From: Lewinellaceae bacterium | GTDB taxonomy: Bacteria; Bacteroidota; Bacteroidia; Chitinophagales; Saprospiraceae | DNA: 64,000 nucleotides | Assembly: GCA_024644235.1 (NCBI GenBank) | Contig: JAHELJ010000019.1 | Span: forward strand, 893-64,892 | Direction: 5' to 3' | Position numbers and translations under genes: made by a program | Shown: piece by piece, positions 1-10,900 of the stretch | Numbering within the stretch: position 1 is the stretch's first letter | How the letters are laid out: each line of letters starts with the position of its first letter | Notes under the pieces: model-generated | Database searches by the model: none | What the model saw: only the letters and a program-made list of their open reading frames with translations | What the model was told of the DNA's origin: nothing

Positions 1-121
1 GGTGATCAATATGACTTCCATGGTCAGCAAATAGAGGTAAGCGGCACCTATGTAGACACATTGAGTACGAGCCTGGGTTGCGACAGTGTGGTCACTCTGA
101 ATCTGACGGTGCATCCGGTAT
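1..121 (+). repeat. Exact 121-bp direct repeat, second copy at 613-733
   Basis: Bases 1-121 and 613-733 read as identical; the left edge of the first copy may extend beyond the window. The spacing of 612 bp is exactly four 153-bp units. The other units have diverged strongly, so this pair reflects a recent duplication or gene-conversion event inside the array. Confidence 0.93.
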
Positions 122-2436
122 ATGCTCTAACATTGGATGAGCAGATCTGTGAGGGCACGAGCTATGACTTCCATGGTAATTTGATCACCGATGCGGGTAC
201 GTATGTTGACACCTTGAACAGCATCAACGGCTGCGACAGTGTGATCACCCTAAATCTGACGGTCTTAGAAGTGTTAGAGACTTTCCTAACGGATACAATC
301 TGTGACGGAGAGACACTAAGCTTCAATGGTCAGGATTTGACTACCGGCGGAACTTATCTGCACACTACAACCAGTTCGATTGGTTGCGACAGTATAGTCA
401 CGATGGATTTGACAGTGTTGCCGATCGAGACGGAGACGGTTCAGATGGAGATATGTGAAGGCGATGTGTATGACTTCAATGGCCAGATGCTAACGACCTC
501 CGGCAGCTACCAGGCAACCGTGACTGGTTCAAACGGATGTGATAGCATAGTCACCCTCGAGTTGACTGTGAATCCGGTCAAGGCGACAGCGTTGGATGAA
601 GAGATCTGCGAGGGTGATCAATATGACTTCCATGGTCAGCAAATAGAGGTAAGCGGCACCTATGTAGACACATTGAGTACGAGCCTGGGTTGCGACAGTG
701 TGGTCACTCTGAATCTGACGGTGCATCCGGTATTCATGGAAATAATCTCAGCTGTCATCTGTGATGACCAGCAATATGATTTTCATGGTGTGGCAATGAC
801 TGAATCCGGCACCTATGTGGACACCTTGACGACGGTGAATGGTTGCGATAGCATTATTATACTTGACTTAACGGTGTTACCGGTGTTGAGTGATACACTC
901 AATGTGGAGATCTGTGCGGATGAAGTCTATGATTTCGAAGGAACCGAATTGAATCAGACGGGGCAATATGAGCACACCCTGGTGGCTTCAACAGGCTGTG
1001 ATAGTGTGATTACTTTGAACTTACTGGTGCATGAGTTGATGTTTACAACCATTGATGCAGAGATCTGCATGGGTGAGAACTACGATTTCAATGGTGACCT
1101 CATCAACACAGCAGGGACCTTTGTTGACACTTTATCTACAATCTATGGATGTGACAGCATCGTCACCTTGAATCTGATTGTCCATCCTGTGGATACAACC
1201 TTCTTAAGTTATGATCTGTGCCCCGGTGAGTCCGTGGTTGTTAATTCTGTGACTTACTCAGAGGAGGGATCCTACACGGACACTTTGATATCGCAGTTTG
1301 GCTGTGACAGTTTCCTTGCTATCACCATCAATATGTTGGAAATTAAAGAGACATCAATCAGTGCCAGTATTTGCAATGATGTTTCCTACAATTTCCATGG
1401 TACACTACTCGATAATTCTGGAGTCTATGTTGATACGTTAACGGCATCAAATGGCTGCGACAGTATTGTTACCCTTGAATTGGAGGTTCTGCCTGTCAAG
1501 GAAACTGACCTGGATGTTCAAGTGTGCTTGGGCCAAACCTACACATTTAATGGAAATGTACTGGGCACAAGTGGTTTATTCATAGACACCCTGACTGCCG
1601 CGACCGGATGTGATAGCATAGTTCGCTTGAATCTGCGCCTTGTTGAAACTATTGAAGTTACCTTCGACCAATTGATCTGTGAAGGAGAATCGGCAATGTT
1701 CAACGAGGTTTCCTACGCCGAAGCGGGATACTTCTCCGATACCCTGATATCATCAGGAGGTTGTGATAGTGTGATCCACATTAATATCACTGTTGCTCCG
1801 ATCGAGTTTACGCAAGTTGATCAGTCCATCTGTGAAGGTGATACATTCCTTTTCCATGGGTCACCAGTGACAACAGAAGGACTGCATTACGATACTTTGT
1901 TGACCCAATTCGGTTGCGATAGTATCATTGAGCTCAGCTTACAAGTGATTCCGATAAAAGAGACTGATTTAGCAGTTTCAATCTGTGAAGGCGAATCATA
2001 CACATTGAATGGAGAGACATTCACACAAGACAGCATTTACGATATACTACTTACGGCAGCCTCGGGTTGTGACAGTATTGTGCATCTAGACCTGACGGTG
2101 ATCCCGACAGTGAGATTAGAACATAACGTACAGATTTGCCAGGGTGAGTTTTATCCGTTCAACGGAACGAACTACGACACTTCAGGCACTTATATAGATA
2201 CCTTTATTTCTGCGGCAGGATGTGACAGTCTGGATATACTGAATCTTGAGATTCTTCCTCTAGCCGATTCATCCTTACTATTTGAGCTTTGTGTAGGTGA
2301 AAGCGTGACAATTCTTGGACAGGAATACACGTCAAGCACAAGCTTTACTGAAACGTTCACTAGCTCATATGGTTGCGACAGTACTGTGACTTATGAGGTG
2401 ATCGTTCTTCCAGATGTCACATTGTCTGCAGAAGAC
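1..2436 (+). repeat. Array of 51-residue (153-bp) coding repeats, partial unit plus 15 full units
   Basis: From base 142 the frame divides into 15 consecutive units of exactly 153 bp, preceded by the last 47 codons of another unit at 1-141. The consensus is xICEGxxYxFxG, then a G-T-Y-x-D-T-L segment, then GCDSIVTLNLTV. The same unit type forms a 22-unit array in the giant gene at 13410-16775. Confidence 0.93.
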
Positions 2437-3183
2437 GCTATGATTTGCGTAGGAGAGAGTGTGCAACTTAATGTCACCGTGGAAGGAGCTGAGAATGTTG
2501 AACTGGTTTGGACTCCTTCAAGCTCTCTTTCATGTGCAGACTGCCCGAATCCAATTGCCAGTCCAACAGTAACAACTACCTACTTCGTCAGTACTCTGGG
2601 TTGCGGAGGTAAGATAGTGGAAGATACAGTGATCGTGGAGGTGCTGCCTTATCCTGGTCTCACGGCATCAGACGATGTCACAATTAATCTGGGTGAAGTG
2701 GCAACTCTCACTGCTACCACTGAAGTTTTAGGATTGCCAATCGACTGGTATGATGAAGAAGGAAATTTGATATGCAGCGATTGCCCAACTATTGGAGAGA
2801 GTCCTGGAGCTCCCGGTATCTATACCTATGTGGCATCAGCTGCAAATCAACTTGGTTGTGCGGAAACAGACACTGTAGTAGTTACCGTTGTGGATCCCTG
2901 TCAGGTGGATGAGATTGAGGCGGCAAATGCCTTTACTCCAAATGGGGATGGATTTAACGATCGATTTGAAATCAGGAACAGTGGGGTGTCAACTATCGGC
3001 CTGGTTCAGGTATTCAACAGGTGGGGTGAAATGGTGTTTGAGTCCAACGATATAAGTGATCAGTGGGATGGAACATTCCGTCAAGAGCCCGTGAATCCAG
3101 GGGTTTATATGTACTTGTTCCGAGGAGTGTGCGAAAGTGGTCAGACGTTTATCGTTTCAGGTAATGTGACAGTTATTCGATAA
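1..3183 (+). CDS. Large secreted repeat protein with T9SS type-B C-terminal domain (5' end outside window)
   Basis: The reading frame is open from base 1, so the true start lies upstream; 1060 residues are visible. They comprise a 51-residue repeat array (partial unit plus 15 full units, bases 1-2436), then two Ig-like modules containing CxxC pairs (for example LSCADCPNP), then a C-terminal domain beginning around base 2917 with ANAFTPNGDGFND and ending in VNPGVYMY and GNVTVIR. That ending matches the CHU_C / gliding-motility-associated C-terminal domain that directs export by the type IX secretion system (family knowledge). Each 51-residue unit has two cysteines, in an ICEG-like and a GCDS motif. 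The protein is therefore probably a surface adhesin or filament. Its C-terminal third is clearly homologous to that of the giant gene at 4935. The PorP/SprF-like gene downstream is a plausible secretion partner. Ligand and function are unknown. Confidence 0.9.
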   Translation, partial: GDQYDFHGQQIEVSGTYVDTLSTSLGCDSVVTLNLTVHPVYALTLDEQICEGTSYDFHGNLITDAGTYVDTLNSINGCDSVITLNLTVLEVLETFLTDTICDGETLSFNGQDLTTGGTYLHTTTSSIGCDSIVTMDLTVLPIETETVQMEICEGDVYDFNGQMLTTSGSYQATVTGSNGCDSIVTLELTVNPVKATALDEEICEGDQYDFHGQQIEVSGTYVDTLSTSLGCDSVVTLNLTVHPVFMEIISAVICDDQQYDFHGVAMTESGTYVDTLTTVNGCDSIIILDLTVLPVLSDTLNVEICADEVYDFEGTELNQTGQYEHTLVASTGCDSVITLNLLVHELMFTTIDAEICMGENYDFNGDLINTAGTFVDTLSTIYGCDSIVTLNLIVHPVDTTFLSYDLCPGESVVVNSVTYSEEGSYTDTLISQFGCDSFLAITINMLEIKETSISASICNDVSYNFHGTLLDNSGVYVDTLTASNGCDSIVTLELEVLPVKETDLDVQVCLGQTYTFNGNVLGTSGLFIDTLTAATGCDSIVRLNLRLVETIEVTFDQLICEGESAMFNEVSYAEAGYFSDTLISSGGCDSVIHINITVAPIEFTQVDQSICEGDTFLFHGSPVTTEGLHYDTLLTQFGCDSIIELSLQVIPIKETDLAVSICEGESYTLNGETFTQDSIYDILLTAASGCDSIVHLDLTVIPTVRLEHNVQICQGEFYPFNGTNYDTSGTYIDTFISAAGCDSLDILNLEILPLADSSLLFELCVGESVTILGQEYTSSTSFTETFTSSYGCDSTVTYEVIVLPDVTLSAEDAMICVGESVQLNVTVEGAENVELVWTPSSSLSCADCPNPIASPTVTTTYFVSTLGCGGKIVEDTVIVEVLPYPGLTASDDVTINLGEVATLTATTEVLGLPIDWYDEEGNLICSDCPTIGESPGAPGIYTYVASAANQLGCAETDTVVVTVVDPCQVDEIEAANAFTPNGDGFNDRFEIRNSGVSTIGLVQVFNRWGEMVFESNDISDQWDGTFRQEPVNPGVYMYLFRGVCESGQTFIVSGNVTVIR

Positions 3184-3498
3184 GGAGTATATGTTAAAAA
3201 GGTTGCCTAATCGGATATTGGTATGTATTTTGTACTACTGTAAGCGATTTCCCCCGATCAAGTCCAACTTATGTTTCAAACACCTTGTGTTTGTAGGAAG
3301 GTGAAACGTCTTTAAATAGACGGATATCTTGTTCGACAAGCTTATCTTTTTTCACACATAGTTTTCCCTGGTCAAAGTTTATTGGATTCAGCAGTGGTCA
3401 CTGCATGTGTTAAGTCTCCCCCCCTGTGAGCTAATGCCTGCCTCTCCTAAGCTAGATCCGCATAGAGCGTAAGACACACACTCAAGAAAAACTTAACC
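3184..3498. other. 315-bp intergenic region between the adhesin and the PorP-like gene
   Basis: It holds one short open frame (3191-3304, listed separately) just after the adhesin stop. I see no strong hairpin with a T-run and no clear promoter. A C-rich tract lies at about 3418-3424. Confidence 0.6.
3191..3304 (+). CDS. Possible 37-residue small peptide, doubtful
   Basis: An ATG 7 bases after the adhesin stop opens a 37-codon frame beginning MLKRLPNRILVCILYYCKRF. AAGGAG lies at 3182-3187, close upstream, a better Shine-Dalgarno match than most genes here have. The product has a basic start and a short hydrophobic stretch, like a truncated signal peptide. It could be a remnant of a decayed gene start, a small membrane peptide or chance. 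No family is recognised. Confidence 0.2.
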   Translation: MLKRLPNRILVCILYYCKRFPPIKSNLCFKHLVFVGR

Positions 3499-4632
3499 AT
3501 GGAGCTAATTGACGTTAAACGGTGCCACCCTTACACTGAAATGAACGGAGAAAAGAGGTGCGATCTGCTTGTTTGGCCCAGATGGACCAAGGCGAAATAT
3601 CTGTTCGTTGGGCTGCTCTTTATTGGTACTTTTCTACCCCCTATGAAATCTCAGGATATTCACTTGTCGCACATTCATGCTTCTCCAACTTACCTCAACC
3701 CCGCAATGACTGGGCTCTTCAATGCTGATATGCGTTTTATCGGCAACTACAAGAGCCAATGGCAAACATTCACCAACGGCTATAGAACTTTTGTCGGATC
3801 AGCCGATATGAAGCTGAATAAGGGCTTTGGACTGCAAGACGATGTTGGGGTAGGGTTTCAGGTCATTTCGGACCAAGCTGGCGATCTGGATTTCAACACT
3901 TTTTCCGCCACCCTCTCAGCTTCTTATCTGAAAGCGTTGAATGCATATGGAGATCATTTCATTTCTCTCGGGCTTCAGACCGGCATCATCCAGAATCGGT
4001 TGGATATAACCAAGATTAGGGTCTTTGATGAAGATCCATATGTGCAGAATGCAGACTTTCTTAGTCAGATTAGCTATTTCGATCTTTCTCTGGGAATGGC
4101 TTGGTTTGCACCGCTTAGAGGTGGAAATTTCTTTTACCTGGGGGGTTCCATTTTCCACTTAAACCGGGCCCTGGTTTCCTTTATGAAGGATGCACCCGAC
4201 TATCAGGGAGGATCGTTTCTCATTCCCAAGTATGTGGCACATGGAGGTGCTGAGTTTAAGCTTAGTAAGTTCGCCACTCTCAAGCCCAGCTTTATCTTCC
4301 TCGATCAACATCCCCACCGTGAACTTAATATGGGGACCTTCCTGAAAATAACAAGAGACACACGTGATTACCTGCGGCCGGAGTATGCAGTATATGCGGG
4401 ATTTTGGTACAGGTGGTCAATCAAGGATGGTGTTTTTAATCGAGATGCCATCATAGCCACTTTGCGTTATGACTTTCGTCAAACGGTGTTCAGTTTCTCC
4501 TTTGATCTGAATATTTCAGAACTAGCCAAGGCTAGTAGGGGGTTCGGAGGACCTGAGCTGTCGGTCATGCATTACATCGATACCTATCGAACGCAGCGGA
4601 AAAGATCCAAGGTGAAATGTCCCGAATTTTAG
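3499..4632 (+). CDS. PorP/SprF family type IX secretion system outer-membrane protein
   Basis: 377 residues as called. The hydrophobic stretch YLFVGLLFIGTFL at about residues 34-46, followed by SQD at 51-53, looks like a signal peptide. The next segment, SHIHASPTYLNPAMTGLF, matches the start of mature PorP/SprF proteins, which have a conserved Y-x-N-P-A-x-x-G. The rest is consistent with a beta-barrel. An alternative start at Met15 (base 3541) would shorten the n-region and is equally plausible. In Flavobacterium johnsoniae, SprF is needed to export the repetitive adhesin SprB and is encoded beside it (family knowledge). Lying between two large cargo genes, this protein probably serves one or both. 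Length is slightly above the usual 300-350 residues. Confidence 0.87.
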   Translation: MELIDVKRCHPYTEMNGEKRCDLLVWPRWTKAKYLFVGLLFIGTFLPPMKSQDIHLSHIHASPTYLNPAMTGLFNADMRFIGNYKSQWQTFTNGYRTFVGSADMKLNKGFGLQDDVGVGFQVISDQAGDLDFNTFSATLSASYLKALNAYGDHFISLGLQTGIIQNRLDITKIRVFDEDPYVQNADFLSQISYFDLSLGMAWFAPLRGGNFFYLGGSIFHLNRALVSFMKDAPDYQGGSFLIPKYVAHGGAEFKLSKFATLKPSFIFLDQHPHRELNMGTFLKITRDTRDYLRPEYAVYAGFWYRWSIKDGVFNRDAIIATLRYDFRQTVFSFSFDLNISELAKASRGFGGPELSVMHYIDTYRTQRKRSKVKCPEF

Positions 4633-4934
4633 TAATCACAAACAAACCCTTGAGATAATGACTTATTTATTGATTTGGTGGATAGTAAAAAATAAAGACA
4701 ATATCCGTCAAAGATTTCAGAGTTGGCTGGTTCCATCGAATCGGTAAATGACCGAAATCCTCTAAACACTCGAGACTGTAGAAACCTTGCATCCCAGGGC
4801 AAGCCCAAAACAGCGGGATGCATACATAGCGAGACATAGGGATTGCGCCCGGTTTTTGGTATGTAAATTGCCTGTTGTATAGAAATGGTGGTGATTGTTT
4901 TCCCGATCGACCATTTTTTTGGTAAGCAGTCTTA
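4633..4934. other. 302-bp leader region of the giant adhesin gene with a compound inverted repeat
   Basis: An 8-bp inverted repeat, TGCATCCC at 4788-4795 and GGGATGCA at 4815-4822, encloses a smaller GGGC-AA-GCCC hairpin at 4797-4806. No T-run follows, so it is not a standard terminator. It could be a structured 5' leader or a protein site. No convincing TAnnTTTG element was found. Confidence 0.4.
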
Positions 4935-7900
4935 ATGAAAAAGTCTAGTACAAAATCGAGTGTTAGCAAATTCTTTGCAGTTGCATTTTTTCTGCTGCTT
5001 ATTGCACTCGTCGTCAATCCAAATCTAGTGCAGGGCCAGGCCGGACCCTCTACCTGGTTCTCTTGCGACAATGTCACGAACTCCAATTGTCTGGGTACAG
5101 TACCTAGTCTTTTTGTAGATCTAAGAAATGACCCCAGTCAGAAATGGTACTCGTGTAAGATACAACGGGGTGAGAAAGACTCTACATGCTGCATGATTCC
5201 TCCGGTCAATAATAATGAACAATGCATCGAGTTTAAGGTGCTTTTACATCCGGATGCTGATGCCATCATCCTCGAGATCCCGGAATCCAGTGAGCAAGAA
5301 TGGAAAGATGATCAAGATTGGTGGGATGCCAGCAATTGCCCGGGTACTTGTGCGCCAAGTAGTCCTGGAGCAAAACCTTCAATTAATACCTATCGTATCA
5401 ACTGCGGCCCACTACGAGGAGGGGCCCAAGGAGATGAGCCGGCCTGTCTCACGAGTGCCATGCTCAACGACACAATATTTATCACATTTTGCCAGACGGG
5501 TAACAATGACAACGTCTATCGTATTAAATCCATTAAAGGAGGAATCGACGCCGAAGTGATCACCATTCAACAGGGTGCTTGTGGAGGAAGTGTATCGGTG
5601 GAAACGGAAGATATTGATATAAGCACCATCACTTGGAATTCGCTAGATAATCCCGCTTACAATGCCTACCTCAGTACGCTTTGTTGCGATACCTCTGTAC
5701 TGGTATCAGTTCCTAATGGAGCGGACCTTTCTGATGCCACCTGGGTCGGCTCTGTGCCCATTCTCTCCTACGAAGTATGTGGTTTACCAACTGGTCACTT
5801 GGTGTGTGCTGGTCTTGATCCGGTCTGTGCGGTTGCTCAGATTGCCATCATTCAGCCGCCCTCGGTAATAGTAAACGATGTCACTTATTGCCCTCAGCCT
5901 GCCAGCTACTATGTGGAAGGAATTCATCCCAACCGGACTCTTTTTGACTATTGGTGGTATGACGGCCCGGGAGGAACTGGTACCATCGTAAATAGTGGTA
6001 ATGGACAATTTGATCACACCTATACTACTCCAGGCACCAAGTCGGTGATTATTGAAGATCCAACTGTTGTCTGGGTAGATCCCGGCTTAGACCCGTCTTG
6101 TACCCGAGATACCGTGGAGTTTACTATTAGTCTGTATCCCCTACCTCCGGCCGAAATTTCTGGGCCGGCATTTATTTGTGTAAATGGAACGTATAACTTC
6201 AGTGCCACTGATGCCGGGCCAGGTGCGACCTATACCTGGAATTTTGGATCAGGTGCAAGTCCAGGTACCCATACCGGAACAAATAACGCAGGAAGGAATC
6301 CTCCTCCAGTTACCTACACCACTTGTGGTGATAAAACGATTACCCTAACTGTTACCTCACCAGATGGATGTGACAGTATGACCATGATCACGGTTCCCGG
6401 AGACATAACACCCCCGGATCTGTCAGGTTGTACTTTACCCGAGCCTACCGAAGAATGTGGTGGAACAGCACAGAATAATGCCAACATAACTGCCTGGCAC
6501 AACAATAATATTTCGATACTTCAAGCTTGTGCCGTTGATCAATGTCCAATCAGCATCACCCATGATTTCAATCTAGGAGACTTTACACCCGATCCCAGTT
6601 GTGGAGGTGGGACTACGGCTGGAAGTATAACGGTGACCTATACTGTGTCGGATGGCTGCCAGAGCAGTGTGATTTCAGCCACCTATACGATCGAGGATAC
6701 TGCTCCTCCGACGATTGATCCGGGAGAACTCCCTGATCTCACATTTGAGTGCGTGGCGAATATTCCACCACCTGATACCAACTTTGCTGTTACCGATGTC
6801 TGTGGCGCTGTGAGTCGAGTTTGGTTGGGTGATACTCCTCCGGGTGATCCATGTAACTATGTCATTGTCCGCACCTATCGTATTACTGACGCATGTGATA
6901 ACATTACTGATATTACCCAAACTTTCACCATTAATGATAATGTGGACCCGGTTATTATTTGTCCAAACGATGTTACAGGTGAGGGTTGTGACGACTCAGA
7001 CGTATTGGCGATCTCAGGATTGGCCTATAGTACGATACCGGTAGTGATCACGGAAGCAGTTTTTGAAGGGCTGGATGCTACATCAGATGCTAGCGATAAT
7101 TGTGGAATTCGCGAAATCAACTATGTGGATGTGATCTCTAATCCATCTTGTCCATTAATTATTCAACGTACTTTTACGGCGATTGATAGTTGCAACAATA
7201 CTGCCAGTTGCGTGCAATTGATTACCATCCAGGACACACAGGATCCTACGATAGTATGTCCGGCAGATATCACTTATGAGGGATGTTACGCCACTGATCT
7301 GGCCGCACTCACAGGCTTGGCCTACAGTACTACTCCGGTGCTAATTTCAGAAGCAGTTTTTGAGGCACTCAACGGAACACCTGATGCTGATGACAATTGT
7401 GGAGTTTTCCAAATCACCTATCAAGATGCCATCACAAATCCCAGTTGTCCCATCATTATTGATCGCACATTCATCGTTTATGACAGCTGTGGATTGACAG
7501 CAACCTGTACCCAAGAAATCACGATAGAAGATACCCAAGACCCCACGATTACTTGCCCAGCTGATCAAACCTACGAAGCCTGCACGGTAGCTGATCTGGC
7601 TGGACTGACAGGACTTGCTTTTACTACTGTACCGGTTACAATTACCGAAGCGACCTTTGAGGGACTTGACGGAGTATCAGATGCTGACGACAATTGTGGA
7701 GTACTCGAATTGACTTACGTTGATGTGATTGTCCAGCAGAATTGTCCGCTGATAGTAGATCGTACATTTACGGTTTTTGATACTTGTGGATTAAATACCT
7801 CATGTACTCAACGAATCACTATTCAAGACACTCAGGATCCCACCATTACCTGTCCGGCTAATCAAACCTATGATGGATGCGTTGCAGCTGATCTGCTCAG

Positions 7901-10900
7901 TCTTACGGGTTTGCCATACAGCCCGGCAGAAAGCATTATCGATGAAGTAACGTTCGACGGATTGGATGGCGTTTCGGCTGCCGATGACAATTGTGGTGTG
8001 CTTGAAGTTAGGTATATCGATGTAATTACCAGCACTTTATGCTCATTGGTTATCGAACGTACATTTACCGTGTATGATACCTGCTTGCTTTCGGCAAGTT
8101 GTACTCAGACGATCACTCTGCAGGATATTGCACCACCTACCATCGTTTGCCCTTCAGATATAACCGGGGAAGGATGCCAGCCGCCCGAAATAGAAACGAT
8201 TTCCGGACTACCCTATAGTGCAACGGAACAAATTATCACCGAGGCGATTTTTGATGCATTGGATGGAGTTTCTGCCGCTGATGACAATTGTGGAGTAGTG
8301 GATGTCCGCTACATCGATGTCATTATCCAAACCAGTTGTCCAATGATTGTTGAGCGAACTTTTACTGTTTACGACAGCTGTAATCTTACTGCCAGCTGTG
8401 TACAAACTATCACAGTTCAGGATAGCCAGGATCCAACCTTGACATGTCCTGCAGATCAGATTATCGAAGGCTGCTTCATTTCAGACATTACCGGGCCCAC
8501 CGGATTGCCTTATAGCCCGGTTGAGCAGATCATTTCTGAGGCGGTTTATGATGCATTGGACGGGGTCTCTGCTGCCGATGACAACTGTGGTGTACTAGAG
8601 GTGCGCTACATTGATGTAATTACAAATAGTAGTTGCCCGATTGTGGTGGAAAGAACTTTCACCGTCTTTGACTCTTGCGGATTAAATGTGAGCTGCGTGC
8701 AAACCATAACGGTGGAGGACACTCAAGTACCTACCATTACCTGTCCAACCGATATAACTTGGGACGGATGCAATACTGGCGATATCCTTGCTGCCACGGG
8801 CTTGCCATTTAGCGATGTGATCCAAACGATTAGTGAAACCACATTTGATGGCTTAGATGGAGTTTCTGATGCTGCGGATAATTGTGGAGTGTTAGAGGTC
8901 CAGTATGTAGATGTAATCACGAATCCGAGCTGCCCCTTGGTGGTAGAGCGTACCTTTACGGTATTCGATACCTGCTTACTGACTGCCATTTGTCTTCAAA
9001 CAATAACGGTTCAAGATCTCGTCCCGCCCACCATCGTGTGTCCGGTCGATGTGACCTACGATGGATGTGTGACCACCGACCTGGAGCCATTATCAGGCCT
9101 GCCTTACAGTCCCACCGAGAGCACGATTGATGAAACAACCTTCGATGGGTTAGATGGTGTTTCGGAGGCTGCGGATAACTGCGGGGTACTGGAAGTAAGA
9201 TATATCGATGTCATCACCAATATTCTATGTTCACTGGTAGTTGAACGCACGTTCACAGTGTATGATTCATGCTTGTTGACCGCTACCTGTACTCAGGAAA
9301 TCACCCTTGAAGATAATGCCCCACCGACAATTACATGTCCGGCAGACATCATTGGTGAGGGTTGTGACGAACAGGATATTCTGTCAATTACCGGCTTGGC
9401 ATATAGCACCGTCGAAGTGACTATTTCGGAAATAGTGTTTGATGGGCTGGATGCAATATCAGACGCGGCAGATAACTGTGGTGTCGTCGAAGTCCGCTAC
9501 ATCGATGTGATCACTCAGGTGAGCTGCCCGCTGATTGTCGAACGAACTTTTACAGTTTACGACAGCTGTGGCCTTACCGCCAGTTGTGTTCAGGAGATAC
9601 AAGTGGAGGATACCCAGGATCCGACTATAACTTGCCCGGCAGATCAAACAATAGAAGGATGCTATGCAACCGATATTACTGGTCCGACTGGGTTGCCATT
9701 AAGTTTTACTGAGCAAATTATCACCGAAGCGATTTTTGATGCCCTGGATGGCGTTTCCGCCGCGGATGACAATTGTGGAGTCTTGGAGGTACGGTATATC
9801 GATGTCGTGACTAATCCGAGTTGTCCAATAGTTGTTGAGCGCACCTTCACCGTGTATGACAGTTGTGGATTATTTGCCAGCTGTGTACAGACCATTACTG
9901 TAGAAGATACTCAAGATCCGACGATTGTCTGTCCGGCAGATATCACTGCTTTTGGTTGTACGACTAGCGATATCAGTACAGCCACGGGGTTGCCTTTCAG
10001 CGACATTGAACAAATCATCGATGAGGCTACTTTCGATGCGCTTGATGGCGTTTCAGATGCAGCAGATAATTGCGGCGTGTTGGAGGTTGGATATATCGAT
10101 GTGATCATAAGTCCAAGTTGTCCGTTGATTGTAGAGCGCACCTTCACGGTGTACGACACCTGCGGACTGACAGCAAGTTGCTTGCAGACAATCACGATAG
10201 AAGATACTGAACTGCCAACGATCATCTGTCCGGTGGATGTGGTTGAGGAGGGGTGTGTAGTGACGGATATTTTGACGATCACCGGGATTCCATATAGCCC
10301 TGTAGAGAATAGTATTGACGAATTGACTTTTGACGGGTTGGATGGCGTATCAGATGCAGCAGATAATTGTGGTGTATTGGAGATCCGGTATGTGGATGTC
10401 ATCACCAATCCAAGTTGCCCGATTGAGATAGAGCGCACATTCACCGTGTACGACAGCTGCCTTCAGACTGCAACTTGTACGCAATTAATCACCATACAAG
10501 ACATAACCGATCCGGCGATCACTTGTCCGGCGGATATCATTGGAGAAGGCTGTGATGAGCAGGATATTCTGTCCATAACCGGCCTGGCATTTAGCAATGT
10601 AGAAGTAACGATAACCGAGTTGGTATTCGACGGGTTGGATGCATTTTCTGATGCCTCGGATAATTGTGGTGTTCTCGAAGTCCGCTACATCGATGTGATC
10701 ACTCAGGCGAGCTGCCCGATGATTGTCGAACGAACCTTTACGGTATACGACAGCTGTGGCCTTACCGCCAGTTGTGTTCAGGAGATACAAGTGGAGGATA
10801 CCCAGGATCCGACTATAACTTGCCCGGCAGATCAAACAATAGAAGGATGCTATGCGACCGATATTACTGGTCCGACCGGGTTGCCTTTAAGTTTTACTGA

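Noticed and set aside
4667-5086. Minus-strand 139-codon frame across the giant gene start
   Set aside because: It overlaps the signal peptide of the giant gene and has no recognisable product.
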